Positions 33,986-43,533 are shown, numbered from the stretch's first letter. The stretch is 64,000 nucleotides of DNA from Hallerella sp963652365 (GCA_963652365.1 CAVJTH010000009.1:1-64000); one strand, 5' to 3'. Numbers and translations: made by a program. Notes: a model not told the origin generated them from the sequence alone.

Positions 33986-36538
33986 ATGCGTTTCTTGAAA
34001 TTTTTCGCTCCGATTGTTCTTGGACTCGGCATGAACGCGTTCGCTTCGGAAAACTACGTATGGGGAAACGTGCGCTTTGACGGCGGCGGTTTCGTGAGCG
34101 CGGTCATTTTCCACCCAAAGGCGGAAAACGTTCTCTACGCCCGGACCGATGTCGGCGGCATCTACCGGTTCGACTTTGCGAATTCCCGCTGGATCCCGCT
34201 GATGGACTTTATCGGCGAAAGCGACAAGGGGCTGTACGGAACGGAATCCTTTGCCCTCGATCCGACGGACCCGAAGCGAATCTACGTTCTCGCGGGAACG
34301 GGGTACTTTAGCCAGGGCCGCACGGCGATTCTTCGGAGCGAAGACTACGGGGCGACATGGGATACGAGCTACGTGGAAATCCTCGCCCACGGAAACGGCA
34401 TGGGACGCCAGACCGGCGAAAAGCTCGTGGTCGATCCGAACAAGCCGAACATCCTCTTTTGCGGGAGCCGTACGAAAGGTCTCTACAAGAGTACTGATTA
34501 CGGCAAGACCTGGACGCGCGCCTACGAAATCGCCCTGTCGAGCGCGGAAGGAAACGGCCTTACCAATGTGAACGGAATCAGCTTTGTCCTGTTCGATGGA
34601 TCGCAGGGAACGCTTGACGACGGTTCGACGAAGACGCTCTACATGGGAATTTCCGCGACGAGCGACAATCTGTACGCGAGCCATGACGGCGGCGCGACCT
34701 GGAGCCTTGTCTCGGGTGGCCCCGAAAACCTGATGCCGCACCGCGCAAAGATCGCCGACGGCAACCTGTTCGTGACCTATTCGAGTTCGGAAGGACCTCA
34801 TTCCGTTAGCCGCGGCGCTGTCTATCGATATGCGATCGGGAGCGGAACCTGGACGAACATCACGCCTTACCAGGACGAAAGTACGACGGCTCGGATGGGA
34901 GACGGCAGCCAGTCCGCAAGCCATGGATTCGGCGGCATTTCCATTGATCCGAACGATGCGAACCATATCGTCGTTTCGACTCTCTGCTATTACGGTGGCA
35001 GGCATTTGTTCGCGGATAGCTCGGATGGCTGGGGAGACCGCATCTACGTGACGACGGATGGCGGCAAGACCTGGACGCATGGACAGGGCTATAACGCCGG
35101 CATCAATGCCGATGCGAACGGGACCGCGTGGATTCCGGGCAACGCGATTCACTGGGCGGGTTCGATAGAATTCAATCCGTTCAACCCACAGGAAGCCTGG
35201 GTGACGAGCGGAAACGGCGTCTTCCAGACGGACGATATCACGGCCAGCGTGCCGCTGTGGAAGTTTCAGTCGAAGGGCATCGAGGAAACGGTGCCTCTTG
35301 ACATCGTAAGCGTTCCAGGCGGACCGCTCGTGACGGCGATCGGAGACTATGACGGCGCGGCCTATTCGGATATCAACCAGAGCACGCCACGGCACAGCCC
35401 GAACATCGGAACGACGAACAGCCTGGGCTACGCGCCGCTTGCGGGAGCCTTTGTCCGCACCGGGCATGTGACGGACTATTCGACGGGAACGGGCATCAGC
35501 TCGGACGTGATGTATCGCTCGGACGACAACGCGGCGACCTGGACAAAGCTCGAAACGACCCTCAAGGGTTCGCAGGGAACTCTCGCCATGTCCGCGGACG
35601 GCAAGGTGATCCTGCATCGGCCCGATAACAGCAGCGGTGTCTTTCGCACGACGGATGGCGGCAAGACATGGACAGATGTCACGGGTCTCGATGGGCAGTG
35701 CCAGTATGCGCGCATCGCTCCCGATCCGGTAAATCCCGAAAAGTTCTACCTGGTGGATGCCCAGGGATACCTAAAGCTTTCGACCGATGGCGGGGCGACA
35801 TTCGCGAACGCCGGGACCCGGCTGCAAAACGACGCTTCGGGCGAGTATTACAACGGTGGCGGCCTTATCCGCACGGTGCCGGGCAGGGAAGGTCACCTCT
35901 GGGTTCCGCTTGACCAGGCGCAGGTGTGGCTTGCCAAGGGCTATTCGGAAAACGGCCTCGCCTATACGGAAGACGGGGGCTCGACGTGGAACCGGGTCGC
36001 TGGAGTTTCGACGGCGATTGCCGTGGGAATCGGCAAGGCGAAGGAAGGTTCCGATTACGAGACGATTTTCATCTGGGGAGTCGCCGGTGGCGCGGACAAT
36101 CCGCTGGGAATCTATCGTTCGACAGACAAGGGTTCGACGTGGATCCGCATAAACGATGATGCGCACCAGTATGGCGGCCCGGGCAACGGCAACTTTGTAC
36201 AGGGCGACATGAACTATTTCGGCGTCGTCTACATGAGTACGATCGGAAGGGGACTTGTCGTCGGCGCGCCGGAAGGTTCCATTGTGCCGATTCCTTCGAT
36301 CGTCCCGGTCTGGAACTCGGCGGTTTCGATGCGGCTCTCTGCGCGAAGCCTCTATGTGAACGCTCCGGCGAAAAGTACGCTTCTCCTGTTCAACGCCAAC
36401 GGGAAACTTTGCCTGAAACGGGATGTCGGTGCGAACGCAAATGTTTCGCTTGCGCGGCTTTCGTCGGGAAAATGGCTCGCCAAGGTCGTTTCGGCAAGCG
36501 GAAAGACGCTCTCCGCCCAGATGCTTTCGCTTCGATAG
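33986..36538 (+). CDS. Secreted GH74 xyloglucanase / endoglucanase
   Basis: An 850-residue secreted glycoside hydrolase family 74 enzyme, which cuts xyloglucan or oligoxyloglucan. A signal peptide (MRFLKFFAPIVLGLGMNAFA) precedes two seven-bladed propellers. Blade motifs such as STDYGKTWTRA and TDGGKTWTH recur. The family motif ARTDVGGIYRF near residue 52 has the first catalytic Asp, and AIGDYDGAAYSD near residue 455 fits the second. The last 75 residues (LYVNAPAKSTLLLFNANGKL, then LARLSSGKWLAKV and AQMLSLR) resemble a type IX-like C-terminal sorting domain. A plant-fibre degrader fits a Fibrobacter host. The start has AAGGAGA upstream. Confidence 0.9.
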   Translation: MRFLKFFAPIVLGLGMNAFASENYVWGNVRFDGGGFVSAVIFHPKAENVLYARTDVGGIYRFDFANSRWIPLMDFIGESDKGLYGTESFALDPTDPKRIYVLAGTGYFSQGRTAILRSEDYGATWDTSYVEILAHGNGMGRQTGEKLVVDPNKPNILFCGSRTKGLYKSTDYGKTWTRAYEIALSSAEGNGLTNVNGISFVLFDGSQGTLDDGSTKTLYMGISATSDNLYASHDGGATWSLVSGGPENLMPHRAKIADGNLFVTYSSSEGPHSVSRGAVYRYAIGSGTWTNITPYQDESTTARMGDGSQSASHGFGGISIDPNDANHIVVSTLCYYGGRHLFADSSDGWGDRIYVTTDGGKTWTHGQGYNAGINADANGTAWIPGNAIHWAGSIEFNPFNPQEAWVTSGNGVFQTDDITASVPLWKFQSKGIEETVPLDIVSVPGGPLVTAIGDYDGAAYSDINQSTPRHSPNIGTTNSLGYAPLAGAFVRTGHVTDYSTGTGISSDVMYRSDDNAATWTKLETTLKGSQGTLAMSADGKVILHRPDNSSGVFRTTDGGKTWTDVTGLDGQCQYARIAPDPVNPEKFYLVDAQGYLKLSTDGGATFANAGTRLQNDASGEYYNGGGLIRTVPGREGHLWVPLDQAQVWLAKGYSENGLAYTEDGGSTWNRVAGVSTAIAVGIGKAKEGSDYETIFIWGVAGGADNPLGIYRSTDKGSTWIRINDDAHQYGGPGNGNFVQGDMNYFGVVYMSTIGRGLVVGAPEGSIVPIPSIVPVWNSAVSMRLSARSLYVNAPAKSTLLLFNANGKLCLKRDVGANANVSLARLSSGKWLAKVVSASGKTLSAQMLSLR

Positions 36539-36561
36539 CGCGCGTTTCGAAAGGATAACGG

Positions 36562-36590
36562 AAAAGCCCGCCAGGCGGGCTTTTCTCTTG
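36562..36590. terminator. Bidirectional Rho-independent terminator
   Basis: AAAAGCCCG (36562-36570) pairs perfectly with CGGGCTTTT (36576-36584) around CCAGG, followed by T-rich bases on the plus strand and preceded by As that serve the minus strand. It separates the convergent GH74 and DtxR-type genes. Confidence 0.88.
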
Positions 36591-36602
36591 ACTGTCTAGA
36601 TT

Positions 36603-36980
36603 CTATCTGCCGACAAAATCGCTGATGCGATCAAGGGATTCCTGCGAAAGGATGTGTTCCATCTTGCAGGCGTCCTCGTTGGCGATCTTTTCGGAAACTC
36701 CCAGCTTTAGAAGGAGCTTTCGCAACAGGAAATGCCGCGCGAGAACCTTCGCCGCAGTCTGTTTCCCGGCCGGCGAAAGCGAAATGCCCGTGTAGGGTTC
36801 CTGGTTGACGAGCCCGAGCTTCTTGAGTTCGTTCATCGCCTTGTTGACGGAAGGCATCTTGACGGAGAGTCTCTCCGCAATGTCCTTGACATGGGCGACA
36901 TCCTTGTTTTCCAGGCAGAGAATGTGCACCATTTCGAGATAGTCTTCGAGGCTTTGGGAGAGTTTTTGCTGGTCTGGCAT
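36603..36980 (-). CDS. DtxR/MntR-family metal-dependent transcriptional regulator
   Basis: A 125-residue regulator. The N-terminal winged helix is SQSLEDYLEMVHILCLENKD, then VKDIAERLSVKMPSVNKAMN, and the metal-binding dimer domain has EPYTGISLSPAGKQ, ARHFLLRKLLL and EDACKMEHILS, giving the usual His, Glu and Cys or Met ligands. It probably senses manganese or iron and represses uptake genes. No transporter is beside it. The short form without an SH3 domain resembles MntR. An AT-rich stretch at about 36990-37022 is its likely promoter. Confidence 0.88.
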   Translation of the reverse strand: MPDQQKLSQSLEDYLEMVHILCLENKDVAHVKDIAERLSVKMPSVNKAMNELKKLGLVNQEPYTGISLSPAGKQTAAKVLARHFLLRKLLLKLGVSEKIANEDACKMEHILSQESLDRISDFVGR

Positions 36981-37145
36981 TCGCTTTTGGTCCTTTTGTT
37001 AGCTTTGTCTAATTATAACAATTGACGGGGGAAAATGCAAGACGGGTGTCCGGAACCTGTCGGGTTGGCGAGCTTGTCGCGAATTTCCTCCCGAATTGTC
37101 CAAATCTTGCAGACGACGGGCGATTTTTTTTTTAGATGTTTAAAC

Positions 37146-37685
37146 ATGAGAATTTTTAAAATCGTGTTTTTGATGGCAGGTCTTGCGTTCTTGCCGCTTG
37201 CGGCGGAAGAGATCGAACCGATGGATTCCGAAGACCGCCTGACGGCCCAGGAAGAAGATCTGCGTTCCATCAAGGATTCCTACGACAGCCGGATCAACGG
37301 GCTCATTGAAGAAATGGACGAAAGCGGTGCGGAAGCCTGGTTCGCTTCGCGCGCGGCCGGAAACTATGCGACCTGGAAGGATATCGGGTTTGAACTTCCC
37401 GAAGTGAAAATGTTCACCGTCAAGGAAGAGCTCTACGGATTCTCGGTGAAGGCAAACGGTCGTCCGAAGGAGACGGCAACGGTTCTTGTCTATACGCGGG
37501 ACGAGGACCTGTATTATCGCGTGACGGTCGGGAAAAACGCCTCGTTCGACTTTAAGCGCATGGTGCAGGCCGTTTTCGAATCGGACAGCGAATTTACCTT
37601 CCGCGAGGGAACGCCTTGCGACAGCCGGGCGGTTTCCTGCCTTGGCGGTTATGAAAAGGGAACTCGCGGCAAGCTGAAAAAATAG
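37146..37685 (+). CDS. Exported hypothetical protein
   Basis: A 179-residue protein with signal peptide MRIFKIVFLMAGLAFLPLAA. The mature part is acidic and helical at first (DSEDRLTAQEEDLRSIKDSY), then beta-rich (ATVLVYTRDEDLYYRVTVG), with two Cys near the C-terminus (TPCDSRAVSCLGGY) that could pair. I do not recognise the family. The T-run TTTTTTTTTAGATG just upstream resembles the T-rich promoter tract seen elsewhere in this window. It lies 13 bases before purT, so they may be cotranscribed. Confidence 0.6.
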   Translation: MRIFKIVFLMAGLAFLPLAAEEIEPMDSEDRLTAQEEDLRSIKDSYDSRINGLIEEMDESGAEAWFASRAAGNYATWKDIGFELPEVKMFTVKEELYGFSVKANGRPKETATVLVYTRDEDLYYRVTVGKNASFDFKRMVQAVFESDSEFTFREGTPCDSRAVSCLGGYEKGTRGKLKK

Positions 37686-37698
37686 ACAAGGAGACAGT

Positions 37699-38892
37699 AT
37701 GGCAGAACTCGGTACGATTGGAACTCCGCTCTCGAAAAGCGCGACGCGCGTTCTTTTTTGCGGAGCGGGAGAGCTTGGCAAGGAAGTGATTATCGAGATG
37801 ATGCGGCTCGGCGTCGAGACGATTGCCGTCGATCGCTATGCGAATGCGCCAGGAATGCAGGTCGCGCACCGGTTTCATGTCGTCAACATGCTGGATGGAG
37901 CGGAGCTCCGTCGAATCGTCGAACTGGAAAAGCCGGACTATATCGTCCCGGAAGTCGAAGCGATTGCCACCCCGACGCTCGTGGAACTCGAAAAGGAAGG
38001 CTATCATGTGATTCCGACGGCCATGGCGACTCGGCTGACGATGAACCGCGAAGGCATTCGTCGCTTGGCGGCAGAGGAGCTCGGGCTGAAAACTTCGCCG
38101 TATCGCTTTGCGGACACGGAAGAGGATTTCAAGGCGGCGGTCAAGGTGGTGGGAATTCCCTGCGTCGTAAAGCCCGTGATGAGTTCGTCGGGGCATGGCC
38201 AGAGTACGGTCAAGTCCGAAGCGGATATCGATCGGGCGTGGAACGTTTCCCAGAGCGAAGGACGTACGGGAAAGGCTTCCCGCGTCATTGTCGAAGGCTT
38301 TGTTCCCTTTGATTACGAAATCACGATGCTCACGGTGCGTCATGTCGGCGGGACGAGCTTTCTGGAGCCTGTGGGGCATCACCAGGTGAACGGCGACTAC
38401 CAGGAGTCCTGGCAGCCGCAACCGATGAGCGCGACCGTTCTCGAAAAGGCGCACGACATCGCGAAGAAAATCACGGATGCGCTCGGAGGCCGCGGAATCT
38501 TTGGCGTGGAGCTTTTTGTCTGCGGCGAGGACGTCCTGTTCAGCGAAGTCAGCCCGCGCCCGCACGATACGGGAATGGTGACGCTGATTTCCCAGGACCT
38601 TTCGGAATTTGCGCTTCACGCCCGGGCCATCCTGGGACTTCCGATTCCGAACATCGCGTTCCGCGGACCGTCCGCTTCGAAGGCGATTGTCGTCGAAGGG
38701 GAATCCGAACAGGTTCGCTTTGAAAACCTGGCAAAGGTTCTGGAAACTCCCGATACGGGCATCCGGCTGTTCGGCAAGCCTACGGTCGGCGGGCATCGTC
38801 GCATGGGCGTCTTGCTCGCCCGATCCTCTTCGGTGGAAAAGGCCGTGGAAACGGTCAAGGAAATGCGCGAAAAGCTTTCGGTCCGCCTTTAA
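37699..38892 (+). CDS. purT: Formate-dependent phosphoribosylglycinamide formyltransferase
   Basis: PurT, 397 residues, makes FGAR from GAR with formate and ATP, an alternative to folate-dependent PurN. The N-terminus VLFCGAGELGKEVIIEMMRL, the ATP-grasp segment CVVKPVMSSSGHGQSTV, FVPFDYEITMLTVRHVGG, and GRGIFGVELFVCGEDVLFSE are all typical. Length fits (E. coli 392). A GGAGA site precedes the start. Purine genes purD and purE are also in the window, but far away. Confidence 0.97.
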   Translation: MAELGTIGTPLSKSATRVLFCGAGELGKEVIIEMMRLGVETIAVDRYANAPGMQVAHRFHVVNMLDGAELRRIVELEKPDYIVPEVEAIATPTLVELEKEGYHVIPTAMATRLTMNREGIRRLAAEELGLKTSPYRFADTEEDFKAAVKVVGIPCVVKPVMSSSGHGQSTVKSEADIDRAWNVSQSEGRTGKASRVIVEGFVPFDYEITMLTVRHVGGTSFLEPVGHHQVNGDYQESWQPQPMSATVLEKAHDIAKKITDALGGRGIFGVELFVCGEDVLFSEVSPRPHDTGMVTLISQDLSEFALHARAILGLPIPNIAFRGPSASKAIVVEGESEQVRFENLAKVLETPDTGIRLFGKPTVGGHRRMGVLLARSSSVEKAVETVKEMREKLSVRL

Positions 38893-38919
38893 TTTTCATC
38901 TTTCGGAAATCGATACCCT

Positions 38920-41685
38920 ATGCCTGCTCCAAGAAAGCTCTTCTTGCTCGACTCGTTCGCTCTCGCCTTTCGGATGTTCTACGCCTATGCGAGAGATCCG
39001 CTTGTCAACGGAAAAGGCGAAGATGTTTCCCTGGTCCACGGCTACTGGGGGACCGTCCTGCGGCTCCTTGCGAAGCACAAGCCGACGCATTTTGCGATTG
39101 TGTGCGACGTGGGAGCGCCGACGTTTCGACACGAACTCTACCCGGAATACAAGGCGAACCGCGGACCGATGCCTGAAGAAATGGCGAAGCAGTTGCCGAT
39201 GCTCATGGAAGCGATTCGCGCAAGCGGAATTCCGATGCTCTCGGAGAAGGGCTTCGAAGCGGACGACGTGATGGCCGCCGTGGCGGGCGAAGCCTACCGG
39301 GAAGGATTCGAAAAGATCTTCCTGGTCACGAAGGACAAGGACCTTTCCCAGGTCGTGAACGACCGGATTCATCTGTACCAGCTCGAAAAGGGTGCGGACG
39401 GTCTCGATTTCGGGCCGGAAGATGTCGAGGAAAAATATGGAGTTCCTCCTTCGCAGATTCGCGACTATCTCGCCTTGATGGGAGATTCCTCGGACAACGT
39501 TCCGGGTGTCGCGAAAGTCGGGCCCAAGACCGCCGTTTCGCTGCTCCGGGAATTCGGAAACATCGATAACCTGTACGCGAACCTGGACAAGGTGACGAAA
39601 AAGGGCTTGCACGACAATCTGGAAAAGGGAAGGGAAAACGCCTTTCTCTCGCGCGAGCTGGTGACAATCCAGTCTTCGCGGGGGTTCAAGGGCTCCCTTG
39701 TCGAACTGGAATTTCACGGGATAGCGAGCGAACCGCTTCGGGACGTTTTCAGGGAGCACGAAATCAACAGCCTCTTGCGGCTCATCGACAAGGTTCCCTC
39801 GAAGGGCGACTTTGACAAAAAGTCCGCCCGGCAAGAACGCAAGCCTTTCGAAACGGTTGTCGTGCGCACGACGAAAACTTTCCGGGAAATGACCGCGGCG
39901 GTCGAAGCGTCTCCGTCTCCCGCCGTTTCGGTAGTCTATGACGGATCGCGTCCGCTTTCGACGACAATCGTGGGGGTCGCGCTTTCCACCGAACCGGACA
40001 AGGGATTTTACGTGCCGCTCGGACACACGGACGACATGGGGATTCCTCTGAACAATATCGATACGGAATATTTTGCGGACTGGTTCGTTCCGGCGTTTAC
40101 CGTCGCCGAGAAGACGTGGAGAATGTTTGCCGCGAAATCCGCGTTGCATGTTCTTTCCTGGGCTCTTGACGAAAAGGTTCTTCCTTCGGAGATTCGCGAT
40201 GCGCAAATTGGAGCGTGGATGCTTTCTCCGGGGGAATCGAAATACGAACTGGAAGAGCTTTGCCGCCGAAACGGCCTGCGGGAGATCGGTTCTTCCGAGG
40301 CGCTTGTCGGGCATGGAAAAAGCGAGATCCCCTTTTCGCGCGTTCCCGTCGAAGAGCTGGCGGAACATGCGGCAAGGTCCGCGGCGGCGATCTTCGAATT
40401 GTGGGATCTTGTCCGGCAGAAGCTCGAAGAATGCGGCCTGGAAAGGCATTTTCTGGAAACGGAAATGCCGATTCTCAAGGTCCTCTTCGCAATGGAAGAA
40501 TGCGGGGCCGCCATCGACGAAGACGCCCTTCGAAATCTTTCCGCGGATTTTTCGAAGCGAATCGAAAGGACCGAGGAGAAGGTCTATGAACTTTCCGGCG
40601 GAAATCCGTTCAACATCGCGTCTCCGAAACAGCTCGCCGAAGTTCTCTATGACGACTTGGGATTGAAGGTGCTCAAGAAGACGGCGACTGGCCGCAGCAC
40701 GGACAGCGCGGTTCTCGACCGCTTGCTCCACGAGTTCGATCTTTCCGAGCGGGAAACGGCTCTCGTCGAATCGATCCTGAACTACCGCGAACTGAAAAAG
40801 CTCCAGAACACGTATGTCGAAGTCCTTCCGACGCTCGTGAACAAGGAGACGCATCGGATCCACACGAGCTTTGTGCAGTGGGGGACGGCGACGGGAAGGC
40901 TTTCGAGCCGCGAACCGAACCTGCAGAACATCCCGATCCGTTCCGAGGAAGGCAAGAAGATCCGCGCCGCGTTCATTCCGGGCGAAAAGGAAAACGTGAT
41001 TCTTTCCGCGGACTATTCGCAGATCGAGCTGCGGATGCTTGCGCATCTTTCCGGAGACGAGAAGCTTGTACAGGCGTATAACGACGGGGTGGACATCCAT
41101 GCGCTGACCGCCGCCGCGGTCTTTGGAAAGCTTCCGTCCGAGGTGACTGCCGACGAGCGTCGCCGCGCGAAGGTCGTGAATTTTGGCGTTCTGTATGGCA
41201 TGACGCCTTTTAGGCTTTCCCGCGACCTGCATATCCCGATGGGCGAAGCGAAGTCGTTCATCGACGGATACTTTAATCTGTATAAAGGTGTCGAGGCTTA
41301 CGTGGAACGCATCAAGGCGTTTGCCCACGAGCACGGATATGTCGAAACGCTGACGGGTCGTCGCCGCGAGATTCCCGGAATCGATTCCGCAGACAGGACC
41401 GAGTGCCAGATGGCGGAACGCATGGCCGTGAATACGCCTGTCCAGGGAAGTGCGGCGGATCTGATCAAGACGGCGATGATTCGCGTCGCAAGCCGGATCG
41501 AAAAGGATTCGCTTCCGCTCAGGATGATGCTCCAGGTGCACGACGAGCTTGTGTTCGAATGCCCGAGGGCTCAGGCGGAAAGCCTTGGCGAAATCGTCCG
41601 TCGCGAAATGGAGCAGGCGATGGTCCTGAAGGTCCCGCTGGTCGCTTCGGTGGGTTTCGGGGCGAACTGGCTCGCCGCGCACTGA
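38920..41685 (+). CDS. polA: DNA polymerase I
   Basis: A 921-residue Pol I for repair and Okazaki maturation. Domains in order: 5'-3' flap exonuclease (residues 1-290; GFEADDVMAAVA, TKDKDLSQVV, MGDSSDNVPGV), a degenerate 3'-5' exonuclease (about 300-480), and polymerase (about 500-921) with motif A SADYSQIELRMLAHLSGD, motif B RRRAKVVNFGVLYGMT and motif C QVHDELVFE. In the middle domain the expected DxE is replaced by YDGSRP and the other acidic motifs are not seen, so proofreading is probably lost. The following gap holds the rpsB promoter. Confidence 0.96.
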   Translation: MPAPRKLFLLDSFALAFRMFYAYARDPLVNGKGEDVSLVHGYWGTVLRLLAKHKPTHFAIVCDVGAPTFRHELYPEYKANRGPMPEEMAKQLPMLMEAIRASGIPMLSEKGFEADDVMAAVAGEAYREGFEKIFLVTKDKDLSQVVNDRIHLYQLEKGADGLDFGPEDVEEKYGVPPSQIRDYLALMGDSSDNVPGVAKVGPKTAVSLLREFGNIDNLYANLDKVTKKGLHDNLEKGRENAFLSRELVTIQSSRGFKGSLVELEFHGIASEPLRDVFREHEINSLLRLIDKVPSKGDFDKKSARQERKPFETVVVRTTKTFREMTAAVEASPSPAVSVVYDGSRPLSTTIVGVALSTEPDKGFYVPLGHTDDMGIPLNNIDTEYFADWFVPAFTVAEKTWRMFAAKSALHVLSWALDEKVLPSEIRDAQIGAWMLSPGESKYELEELCRRNGLREIGSSEALVGHGKSEIPFSRVPVEELAEHAARSAAAIFELWDLVRQKLEECGLERHFLETEMPILKVLFAMEECGAAIDEDALRNLSADFSKRIERTEEKVYELSGGNPFNIASPKQLAEVLYDDLGLKVLKKTATGRSTDSAVLDRLLHEFDLSERETALVESILNYRELKKLQNTYVEVLPTLVNKETHRIHTSFVQWGTATGRLSSREPNLQNIPIRSEEGKKIRAAFIPGEKENVILSADYSQIELRMLAHLSGDEKLVQAYNDGVDIHALTAAAVFGKLPSEVTADERRRAKVVNFGVLYGMTPFRLSRDLHIPMGEAKSFIDGYFNLYKGVEAYVERIKAFAHEHGYVETLTGRRREIPGIDSADRTECQMAERMAVNTPVQGSAADLIKTAMIRVASRIEKDSLPLRMMLQVHDELVFECPRAQAESLGEIVRREMEQAMVLKVPLVASVGFGANWLAAH

Positions 41686-41691
41686 CAGGAA

Positions 41692-41706
41692 TTTTCTACA
41701 TTTGGG
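41692..41706 (+). promoter_or_regulatory. Candidate promoter of the rpsB operon
   Basis: TTTTCTACATTTGGG contains TACATTTG at 41697-41704, which matches the TAnnTTTG -7 element known in the neighbouring Bacteroidota. It lies about 120 bases before rpsB. The general T-rich-CTA-ATT look recurs before other genes here. Confidence 0.45.
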
Positions 41707-41824
41707 CACACCCGGGCGTTTGCCTGGGAAAAATCAATCACCGATATGTGAAAAGTCGCTTCGGTGGCCTCTGGGCTTTGCGGCTTCTGCATGTCGGGAC
41801 GTTTAACCGAAAAAGGAAAACATC
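41707..41824 (+). promoter_or_regulatory. Structured rpsB leader (possible S2 autoregulation)
   Basis: The 118-base leader contains a 7-bp hairpin, CCCGGGC (41711-41717) with GCCTGGG (41722-41728), and a second potential stem around 41768-41795 (GGCCTCTGGGCTTTGCGGC). Long rpsB leaders are used by S2 for feedback control in other bacteria, so that is a possible role. No known consensus was matched. Confidence 0.35.
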
Positions 41825-42643
41825 ATGGCTAATCTGCCTTCCGTCGAAGACCTGCTCGCAGCAGGCGCTCACTTTGGTCACCAGGCTCAGCGCTGGAACC
41901 CGAAAATGAAACCCTACATCCTGGCGAAGAAGAATGACATCTACGTCATCAACCTCGACAAGACGATCAAGCAGCTCGAAGAAGCCGGCAAGGTTGCCGC
42001 CCGCATCTCCAGCGAGGGAAAGAGCGTTCTCTTCGTCGGCACCAAACCGACCGCTCGCGCTATCGTGGAAGAAGCCGCGAAGAAGACCAACCACTTCTTC
42101 GTCTCGAACCGCTGGCTCGGCGGCATGCTCACCAATTTCCAGACCGTCCGCAAGTCCATCAAGCAGATCGACAAGATCGACCAGATGGAATCCGAAGGTC
42201 TCTTCAAGGAGCTTTCGAAGAAGGAAGTTCTCGACAAGACCCGTCTCCGCGAAAAGATGCTCGGCGTCTTTGGCGGCATTCGCGAAATGGCGACCCTTCC
42301 GGGCCTCGTGGTCGTGACCGACTTGCACCACGAACACATCGCGGTGGCGGAAGCTCGCCGTCTGCACATCCCGATCATCGGCATCTGCGACACGAACGTC
42401 GATCCGACCCTCGTGGATTACCCGATTCCGGCGAACGACGACGCGGTGAAGTCCATCAAGATTATCGTGGATTACCTGGCGGACAATGTAACGACCCGCT
42501 CCGAAGTGGCGAAGAACGCCGACGCCGAATCTGTCGCGAAGAAGTACGACGACGCTCCGGCTCCGCGCAAGCGCACCTTCAAGCCGCGCAAGGCTATCGC
42601 CGAAAAGACCGAAGACAAGGCTGAAAAAAGCGAGGAAAAGTAA
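41825..42643 (+). CDS. rpsB: 30S ribosomal protein S2
   Basis: S2, 272 residues. The N-terminus LPSVEDLLAAGAHFGHQAQRWNP is cut here to its core AGAHFGHQAQRWNPKM, which is diagnostic, followed by LFVGTKPTARAIVEEAA, NRWLGGMLTNF and IGICDTNVDPTLVDYPIPAN. A Lys/Glu-rich tail of about 40 residues extends beyond the conserved core. AAAAAGGAAAA precedes the ATG. It is first in the rpsB-tsf unit. Confidence 0.98.
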   Translation: MANLPSVEDLLAAGAHFGHQAQRWNPKMKPYILAKKNDIYVINLDKTIKQLEEAGKVAARISSEGKSVLFVGTKPTARAIVEEAAKKTNHFFVSNRWLGGMLTNFQTVRKSIKQIDKIDQMESEGLFKELSKKEVLDKTRLREKMLGVFGGIREMATLPGLVVVTDLHHEHIAVAEARRLHIPIIGICDTNVDPTLVDYPIPANDDAVKSIKIIVDYLADNVTTRSEVAKNADAESVAKKYDDAPAPRKRTFKPRKAIAEKTEDKAEKSEEK

Positions 42644-42645
42644 CG

Positions 42646-43533
42646 ATGGCTGTTGAAATTACCGCTGCAATGGTGAACCAGCTCCGCAAGGCGAGCGGTG
42701 TTGGAATGATGCAATGCAAGAAGGCCCTGATCGAAGCCGAAGGCAATCAGGAAAAGGCTTTCGAACTTCTCCGCAAGCAGGGTGCCGCTGTCGCCGCGAA
42801 GCGTGCCGACAAGGCCGCGAAGGAAGGCCGCGTGTTCCTCGTGAGCCGCGACGACCGCGCAGTCGCCTTTGAACTCGGCTGCGAAACGGAACCCGTGTCC
42901 CAGAACGCGGACTACGTCGCCCTGGCGAACCTCGCCCTCAAGGCTTGCGAAACGCAGGACATCGACTCCGTCGAAGAGCTGAAGAACGCCGAAGTCGATG
43001 GCGTGAAGATCAACGACAAGCTGCAAGACGTTCTCGTGAAGATCCAGGAGAACATCGACTTCCGCAAGCTGGGCGTCATCAAGCGTTCCGGTTCGGACGT
43101 CATCGGTCTCTACTCCCACATGGGCGGAAAGATCGGCGTTCTCACGCGTCTCACGTTCGAAGGCACGCCGAGCGACAAGGAAGCTCTCGAACGCACCGCG
43201 AAGGAAATCGCGATGCAGGCCGCCGCGTTCCCGCCGGTCGCCTTGAATAACGCGGCGGTTCCCGAAGAGTTCATCGCGAAGGAAAAGGAAATCGCTCTCG
43301 CCCAGATCGAAAATTCCGGCAAGAAGACCAAGCCGGAATTCGCCCAGCGCCAGATCGAAGGCCGCGTCGCGAAGGTCCTCAAGGAAGTCGTTCTCGAAGA
43401 CCAGGAATTCTTCATCTCCGACAAGAACCCGAAGAAGCTGTCCGTCAAGGACTACCTGCTCGCTGAAGGGGAAAAGCTCGGTGTGAAAAACCTCGCCGTC
43501 GTCGATTTCATCCGCTTCGAGAGAGGCAACTAA
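42646..43533 (+). CDS. tsf: Elongation factor Ts
   Basis: EF-Ts, 295 residues, the nucleotide exchange factor for EF-Tu. The N-terminal UBA-like domain (QLRKASGVGMMQCKKALIEA, with the conserved GVGMM) and the exchange core (VSRDDRAVAFELGCETEPVS and YSHMGGKIGVL) are present. It starts 3 bases after rpsB and is followed by a strong terminator. Confidence 0.98.
   Translation: MAVEITAAMVNQLRKASGVGMMQCKKALIEAEGNQEKAFELLRKQGAAVAAKRADKAAKEGRVFLVSRDDRAVAFELGCETEPVSQNADYVALANLALKACETQDIDSVEELKNAEVDGVKINDKLQDVLVKIQENIDFRKLGVIKRSGSDVIGLYSHMGGKIGVLTRLTFEGTPSDKEALERTAKEIAMQAAAFPPVALNNAAVPEEFIAKEKEIALAQIENSGKKTKPEFAQRQIEGRVAKVLKEVVLEDQEFFISDKNPKKLSVKDYLLAEGEKLGVKNLAVVDFIRFERGN

Noticed and set aside
38896..41709. 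A 937-codon minus-strand frame opposite polA
   Set aside because: Composition is unnatural and it covers all of the well-supported polA; no motif seen.
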